The notes under the pieces: model-generated | What the model was told of the DNA's origin: nothing | Database searches by the model: none | Seen by the model: only the letters and a program-made list of their open reading frames with translations | Source: DASRDR01 sp035550795 | GTDB taxonomy: Bacteria > Methylomirabilota > Methylomirabilia > Rokubacteriales > DASRDR01 | DNA: 64,000 nt | Assembly: GCA_035550795.1 (NCBI GenBank) | Contig: DASZOL010000054.1 | Location: 1-64,000, forward strand | Direction: 5' to 3' | Translations under genes and position numbers: made by a program | Part shown: piece by piece, positions 59,859 through 64,000 of the stretch | How the letters are laid out: each line of letters begins with the position of its first letter | How positions within the stretch are numbered: position 1 is the stretch's first letter

Positions 59859-62161
59859 AGGTATCGGTACTTCCTCCGGAGCTTCAGGCGCACCAGCTCG
59901 GCGGCGGTGTTCAGCACGAAGGTCAGGCCGAAGAGCAGGAGCGCGGCGAGGAAGAGCACGCGGTAGAGCGTGCCCTGCTCCGGCGCCTCGGGCAGCTCTA
60001 CCGCGATGTTCGCCGACAGGGCCCGGAAGCCGTTGAAGATGCTCCAGTCCATGACCGGCGTGTTGCCTGTAGCCATCAGCACGATCATGGTCTCGCCCAC
60101 GGCCCGTCCGAAGCCGATCATGATCGCCGAGAAGATGCCAGGGCTCGCCGTCGGAAGGACGATCCGCAGCGCGGTCTGCCAGCGGTTGGCCCCCAGCGCG
60201 AGCGACCCCGCCCGGAGGTGGCCCGGCACGTTGGCGAGCGAGTCCTCCGCGATCGTGAAGATGATCGGAATGACCGCGAACCCCATCGCGATGCCCACGA
60301 CGAGGGAGTTGCGCTGGTCGTACGTCAGCCCGAGGGCCGAGAGCAGCCAGCCGCGATAGTTGCCGCCGAGCAGGACAGCCTCGATCAGGCCCCCAAGACC
60401 GAGCGCAAGCCAGAGTCCCGCCACGACCACGGGGACCAGCAGGAACACCTCGGTCCCGGCCTTGACTCGTCCCCGGATCCGGATGGGCACCACCTGCCAC
60501 GTGAGCAGAGCCAGCACGATCACCACCGGCAACACCAGCGGGACCAGGAAGAGGCCAGGCACGATCCGCTCGACCATCGGAGCGAGCCACAGGCCGGCCA
60601 GGAAGCCGAGGACGACGCTGGGGAGCGCGGCCATGATCTCGACCACCGGTTTGACGTAGGCCTTGAGGCCCGGGTGCATGAACTCGCTCACGTACACGGC
60701 GGCCAAGAGCGCGAGCGGCACCGCGATGAGGAGCGCGTAGAAGGTCCCCTTGAGCGTCCCGTAGATCAGGGGCGTCAGGCTGAACTTGGCCTCGAAATCG
60801 TCCGTCCCGCCGGTGGACTGCCACACGTACTCGGGCCGGGAGTACCCCTCGTACCACACCTTGCCGAAGAGGGTCCGCCAGGTGATCTCGGGATGGGGAT
60901 TGTCCAGCCGCCACTCCGTCACCGTCCCGGTGTCGTCGAGCGTTAGGATGCCGTCCGCCTTCGGGGCAATCGCCACGCTGCGCAGCGGCCCACTCGTCGC
61001 CTTCCAGGACAGAAGCGTCTGCCCCGAAGTGCCGTAGTTCAGGTGCACCTCGCCGGTCGCGTCGGCGGTCGCGAAGCCCTTCTCGCGCTTGGAGGCGCTG
61101 ATGTCGAGCACGGCCCCCTTCTGCGGCTCGAACTGGTGGACGCGCGTGAGACGGCGCTCGCCACCGCCGGGGGGCGGGACGACCTGCCAGGTGGAGACGC
61201 CCCCGGATCGGTCGCCCACCACGAGGGTGCGATCACCGATGAGGAACCCGAGCGCGGTCACCGCAACACCCGGGCGAGCGGTCACGTCCGACACCTCGAC
61301 CCTGCCGGGGTTGGCCTGGTCGCGCAGGTCGTAGCGGGCCACCTGGCCCCGCGAGGTTCCGATGAACAGGTCCTCGGCGCGTCCGTCGAGCGCGAGCTGA
61401 GTGACCTCTCCGTCGATCTGCAAGTTAAGGGTCTGCCGCGACTCCTCGCGAGTGCCGGGGCCGATCAGCGCCTTCGTCTCCGCCGTGGCCAGGACCGCGA
61501 GCTCGGCGGCGCCCACCTGGCCGATCGCCAGCGGAGCGGAGTCGGGAGCGGCGAACACCAGGGCGCGGACCCTCCGCTTCGCGGCGGGGTCCAGGGCGAA
61601 GGGCTCGCCGAAGACCGGCTGCGGCGTCACCACCCGTTCGCCCCGCCGGAACGTGACCTCGAACTTCATCTCCAGGGGGATCACCCGCCCGTCGGACGTC
61701 CCGAGCGCATGGCGCGCCTGCCCTGTCGACGCGACGGCAGAGACCTCCGCCCCGTCGAGACCGGGGATGGGCACCGGCGGCAGGGCACGTCCGTCCTTCA
61801 GGCTGACGAGCCGCAGGAGGCCACGGCGGTCGATGCCGTAGGCGATCTCGCGGTACTCGTCGACCCCGAGCCCTGCGCTCCCCGCCAGCTGCCAGGCGGG
61901 CGCCGGCTCGGCGGCGCGGTAGGAGCGGGCCAGCCTCACCGTGGGCGTCCGGAACAGGGGATACACCTCGGCCACGATGACGAAGAGGATCGCCAGGATG
62001 GCGGCGATGATGATGAGGCCGCCCACGACGACCAGCCGCGAGGCCCACCGATCCAGGCGGAGCCGTCGCCGGGTCCGCGCCGGAGAGACGGCCAGCGGGC
62101 GGCCCGGCAATCCCGGCCCGCCCGCCCCGCGCTCGGCGACCGCGTCGACGCTGATGGCCAT
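59855..62161 (-). CDS. pstC: Phosphate ABC transporter permease PstC with large beta-propeller-like insertion
   Basis: A 768-residue permease. TM1 (VVVGGLIIIAAILAILFVIVAEVYPLF) is followed by about 370 periplasmic residues with repeated WD-like strands (RDLGISRDGKV-like units such as QLALDGRAEDLFIGTSRGQVARYDLRD, TALGFLIGDRTLVVGDRSGGVSTWQV, SVAIAPKADGILTLDDTGTVTEWRLD), i.e. a probable propeller. The C-terminal third is the permease: LTPLIYGTLKGTFYALLIAVPLALLAAVYVSEF, EIMAALPSVVLGFLAGLWLAP and GSLALGANRWQTALRIVLPTASPGIFSAIMIGFGRAVGETM. Together with the enlarged PstA it would form an extended periplasmic collar on the transporter. ATG at 62161. Confidence 0.93.
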   Translation of the reverse strand: MAISVDAVAERGAGGPGLPGRPLAVSPARTRRRLRLDRWASRLVVVGGLIIIAAILAILFVIVAEVYPLFRTPTVRLARSYRAAEPAPAWQLAGSAGLGVDEYREIAYGIDRRGLLRLVSLKDGRALPPVPIPGLDGAEVSAVASTGQARHALGTSDGRVIPLEMKFEVTFRRGERVVTPQPVFGEPFALDPAAKRRVRALVFAAPDSAPLAIGQVGAAELAVLATAETKALIGPGTREESRQTLNLQIDGEVTQLALDGRAEDLFIGTSRGQVARYDLRDQANPGRVEVSDVTARPGVAVTALGFLIGDRTLVVGDRSGGVSTWQVVPPPGGGERRLTRVHQFEPQKGAVLDISASKREKGFATADATGEVHLNYGTSGQTLLSWKATSGPLRSVAIAPKADGILTLDDTGTVTEWRLDNPHPEITWRTLFGKVWYEGYSRPEYVWQSTGGTDDFEAKFSLTPLIYGTLKGTFYALLIAVPLALLAAVYVSEFMHPGLKAYVKPVVEIMAALPSVVLGFLAGLWLAPMVERIVPGLFLVPLVLPVVIVLALLTWQVVPIRIRGRVKAGTEVFLLVPVVVAGLWLALGLGGLIEAVLLGGNYRGWLLSALGLTYDQRNSLVVGIAMGFAVIPIIFTIAEDSLANVPGHLRAGSLALGANRWQTALRIVLPTASPGIFSAIMIGFGRAVGETMIVLMATGNTPVMDWSIFNGFRALSANIAVELPEAPEQGTLYRVLFLAALLLFGLTFVLNTAAELVRLKLRRKYRYL

Positions 62162-63133
62162 CTACTGGATCTTGTTCAGCTCTTCCCTCGCGATCAAGGC
62201 GGGGATCGGGAAGTAACCGTCCTTCACGACGACCTCCTGCCCCTCCTTGGACAGGATCAGCTTGGCGAACTCGCGCGTGACCGGGTCGAGGCCCTTCCCC
62301 GGCGCCTTGTTGACGTAGACGTAGAGGAAGCGGGCCAGCGGGTACTTCCCCGAGTACGCCTCCTCCGGCGTCGCCTCGTGGCAGCTGTCGCCGTCCTTCG
62401 CGGCGAGCGGCACGGCCCGGACGCCCGCCGTCGCGTAGCCGATCCCGCTGTACCCCGCAGCGTACCGGTCGACGGTCACGCCCTGCACGACCGCGGCCGA
62501 CCCGGGCTGCTCCTTGACCTCGTCCTTGTAGTCGCCGTTCTTCAGGACGTGCTCCTTGAAGAACCCGTAGGTCCCGGACGCCGAGTTCCGGCCGTAGAGG
62601 CTGATGGGACGGCTGGCCCATTCCCCGGTCACACCCAGCTGGCCCCACGTCCTCACGTCTTCCTTGTGGCCGGCACGGCGGCTCTTCGAGAACACCGCGT
62701 CGACCTGGGCGATGGTCAGGCACTTCACCGGGTTGTCCTTGTTCACGAACACGGCCAGCGCATCCACCGACGTGCGGAGGGGCGTCGGCTTGTAGCCGTA
62801 CTTCCTCTCGAACTGGTCGATCTCGGTGCCCTTCATCTCACGAGACATTGGGCCCAGCTGCGCCGTCCCAGAGATGAGGGCCGGCGGCGCCGTCGAGGAG
62901 CCCTTGCCCTCGATCTGGATCTTCGCGTTCGGATAGAACTTGTTGAACTGCTCGGCCCACAGCGTCATCAGATTGTTGAGCGTGTCCGAGCCGATGCTCG
63001 ACACGTTGCCGCTGACACCGCTGGTCGTCTTGTACGAGGTGAGCGCCGGATCCAGCTGGACCTGGGCGCTGGCGAGCCCGGCCCCCAGGCCGACCACCGC
63101 GGCAACGGCCGCCACGAACGCTCGGGTCTTCAT
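62162..63133 (-). CDS. pstS: Phosphate-binding protein PstS
   Basis: A 323-residue periplasmic phosphate receptor. Signal peptide MKTRAFVAAVAAVVGLGAGLASA. The mature protein has VSSIGSDTLNNLMTLWAEQF, GSSTAPPALISGTAQLGPMSREM and a typical C-terminal YVNKAPGKGLDPVTREFAKLILSKEGQ. The phosphate-coordinating GSDT and GSSTAP loops are intact. AGGAGG precedes the ATG. Stops next to the pstC start. Phosphate starvation through PhoB is the expected control; no Pho box could be recognised by eye in this lineage. Confidence 0.95.
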   Translation of the reverse strand: MKTRAFVAAVAAVVGLGAGLASAQVQLDPALTSYKTTSGVSGNVSSIGSDTLNNLMTLWAEQFNKFYPNAKIQIEGKGSSTAPPALISGTAQLGPMSREMKGTEIDQFERKYGYKPTPLRTSVDALAVFVNKDNPVKCLTIAQVDAVFSKSRRAGHKEDVRTWGQLGVTGEWASRPISLYGRNSASGTYGFFKEHVLKNGDYKDEVKEQPGSAAVVQGVTVDRYAAGYSGIGYATAGVRAVPLAAKDGDSCHEATPEEAYSGKYPLARFLYVYVNKAPGKGLDPVTREFAKLILSKEGQEVVVKDGYFPIPALIAREELNKIQ

Positions 63134-63187
63134 GCGTGCCTCCTGAGGCTAGTGTTAGGGGTTCACGTGTCGGTCAGGGTGCGGCAA

Positions 63188-63205
63188 CGTAACGTCCGCG
63201 TTACG
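63188..63205. promoter_or_regulatory. Perfect inverted repeat upstream of pstS
   Basis: CGTAACG-TCCG-CGTTACG: seven-base arms, four-base spacer, 55 bases before the pstS start. It is too short and lacks a T-tract for an ordinary terminator and could be an operator, but the stop codon of the degenerate response-regulator frame falls within it. Confidence 0.45.
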
Positions 63206-63650
63206 GGGGCGGCCGGCCAGACTCCCGGTAGCGATACCCCACGCCCCGGACGGTCTCGATGGCGGGCCCCGGGAGGCGCGCCGCCAGGAACTTGGCACGC
63301 GGACGAGCTCCTCGCCACGCTCGCCGCCGAGCCGGGCCGCGTGTACGGCCGGGACGAGCTCCTCGAACTCCTTGGGCCCGAGCCCGACCGCGCGCCCTCC
63401 CACGGTGACCGCGAACCGCCGTCGGTCCACGATCAAGTCCCCGACCTTGATCCGGTACCGCCGCGCATCGGCCTCGGCCGGCCGAGTCCGCCCGACGACA
63501 GCGCGGACCCGGACGATCAGCTCGCGAGTCGAGAAAGGCTTGGTCACGTAGTCGTCGGCCCCGACCTCGAAGCCGAGGACCTTGTCGCCCTCCTCGGCAC
63601 GGGCGGTGACCATGATGATGGGCAGCGCGCGGGTGGCCGGATCCTGTTTG
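63201..63650 (-). pseudogene. Scrambled OmpR/PhoB-family response regulator remnant
   Basis: The minus strand keeps the second half of a receiver domain (ATRALPIIMVTARAEEGDKVLGFEVGADDYVTKPFSTREL) and the start of a winged helix (DLIVDRRRFAVTVGGRAVGLGPKEFE). The receiver N terminus with the phosphoacceptor Asp is absent. Between about 63302 and 63365 the expected LLATLAAEPGRVYGRDEL is encoded on the PLUS strand, i.e. that 60-base piece is inverted. After it, in another frame, come AKFLAARLPGPAIETVRGVGYRY, so the recognition helix is also missing. This cannot make a working regulator as written. It lies just upstream of pstS, where phoB often sits. Confidence 0.8.
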
Positions 63651-63786
63651 GACCATCATCTCGCTGGTGTCACCCTCGCTTCGCATCCGGATAGGAGTCT
63701 GGCGCTCCCGGGTTGCGGTCGGATGACGGTCCGGTAAACTCTGGGTGACTCGCCCCGCGTGACCCGCCGGGCGGCCTGCGCGGCAC

Positions 63787-64000
63787 CCGCTGACCGGAAC
63801 CGGTGCCGTTCCGATCAACCACCTGCTGGTGGCGCCGATCGGGCTCCGGGAGGCGCTGGTGCAGAAGATCCGGCGCGAGGCCGCCCACGCGCGGGCGGGT
63901 CGCCCGGCCCGATCGTGGCGAAGGTCAACAGCCTCGTCGACTGGCCGATGATCCAGGAGCTCTACGAGGCCAGCCAGTCCGGCGTCACCATCGACCTGAT
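63787..64000 (+). pseudogene. ppk: Polyphosphate kinase fragment with a one-base frameshift (runs off the right edge)
   Basis: One plus-strand frame reads PLTGTGAVPINHLLVAPIGLREALVQKIRREAAHARAGRP; after a single-base loss near 63905-63912 the next frame continues IVAKVNSLVDWPMIQELYEASQSGVTIDL to the edge. These are consecutive parts of polyphosphate kinase 1 (the LLVAP...L...I..E..HA block and the AKxNSLVD block). No start is seen, and a stop in the first frame at 63760 shows the N-terminal 400 residues are not here. It may be a decayed or misassembled piece next to the Pst genes. Confidence 0.72.

Noticed and set aside
61043..63694. An 883-codon plus-strand open frame opposite pstC and pstS
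   Set aside because: Antisense to clear Pst genes. The only protein-like part (about 63302-63365) is explained by the inverted piece of the response regulator.

Overview
The window is a high-GC (about 70% by eye), densely coded piece of a Gram-negative bacterial chromosome. Outer-membrane functions (Mla lipid transport, a TolC-type protein, Omp85-type and PagL-type barrels), a large hopanoid cluster, paired luciferase-like monooxygenases and many orphan ABC binding proteins suggest a soil or subsurface lineage such as Candidatus Rokubacteria/Methylomirabilota. That taxonomic guess is inference, not a database result. No tRNA, rRNA, CRISPR array, IS element or prophage was recognised.

Layout. 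0-5 kb: end of glutamate dehydrogenase, a LAB_N membrane protein, pyruvate kinase, an FAD oxidoreductase and IspH. 5-21 kb: isoprenoid lipid region. On the minus strand lie a PagL-like barrel, two zinc alcohol dehydrogenases, hpnD, hpnA, an Omp85-like barrel, hpnG, a small conserved-looking protein, hpnH and a carotenoid-type membrane protein. Divergently on the plus strand lie squalene-hopene cyclase, mlaE-mlaF-mlaD, a TolC-like protein, an MlaC/HpnM protein and a nucleotidyltransferase. 21-28 kb: RidA, GAF, two LLM flavin monooxygenases, NUDIX, an internally deleted DMGDH-like protein, a phosphonoacetate-hydrolase-like enzyme and PhnW. 28-33 kb: a tightly coupled operon with a Cys-cluster protein, a half cyclic-nucleotide domain, two ATP-grasp ligases and a lysine 2,3-aminomutase. 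33-40 kb: an ECF sigma factor coupled to a zinc-finger/MGMT/Ada-zinc fusion, a molybdopterin oxidoreductase, TfoX, GNAT, GT9 and PAP2 proteins. 40-48 kb: malQ, phoB-phoR, pdxS-pdxT and pdxR. 48-52 kb: a TPR-adenylyl cyclase, an orphan ABC binding protein and a UGA-interrupted rhodanese-CBS protein. 52-56.6 kb: a sugar ABC importer without an ATPase and a TPP-riboswitch-controlled CytX permease. 56.7-64 kb: phoU-pstB-pstA-pstC-pstS, a scrambled response regulator and a frameshifted ppk fragment.

How genes work together. IspH feeds isoprenoids to HpnD and Shc; HpnA, HpnG and HpnH belong to extended hopanoid synthesis. The Mla/TolC genes next to shc may move hopanoids to the outer membrane. PhoR-PhoB, Pst-PhoU and the ppk remnant form a phosphate module. 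PdxR probably controls PdxS-PdxT.

The best candidates for undescribed biology are: (i) the ECF sigma factor with an alkylation-sensor fusion as its likely anti-sigma; (ii) the KamA/two-ATP-grasp operon; (iii) the rhodanese-CBS protein with an in-frame UGA followed by a hairpin. Several genes carry single-base or structural lesions (hpnG, ppk, the response regulator, the DMGDH-like gene). Assembly error is therefore a live alternative for some of the oddities.
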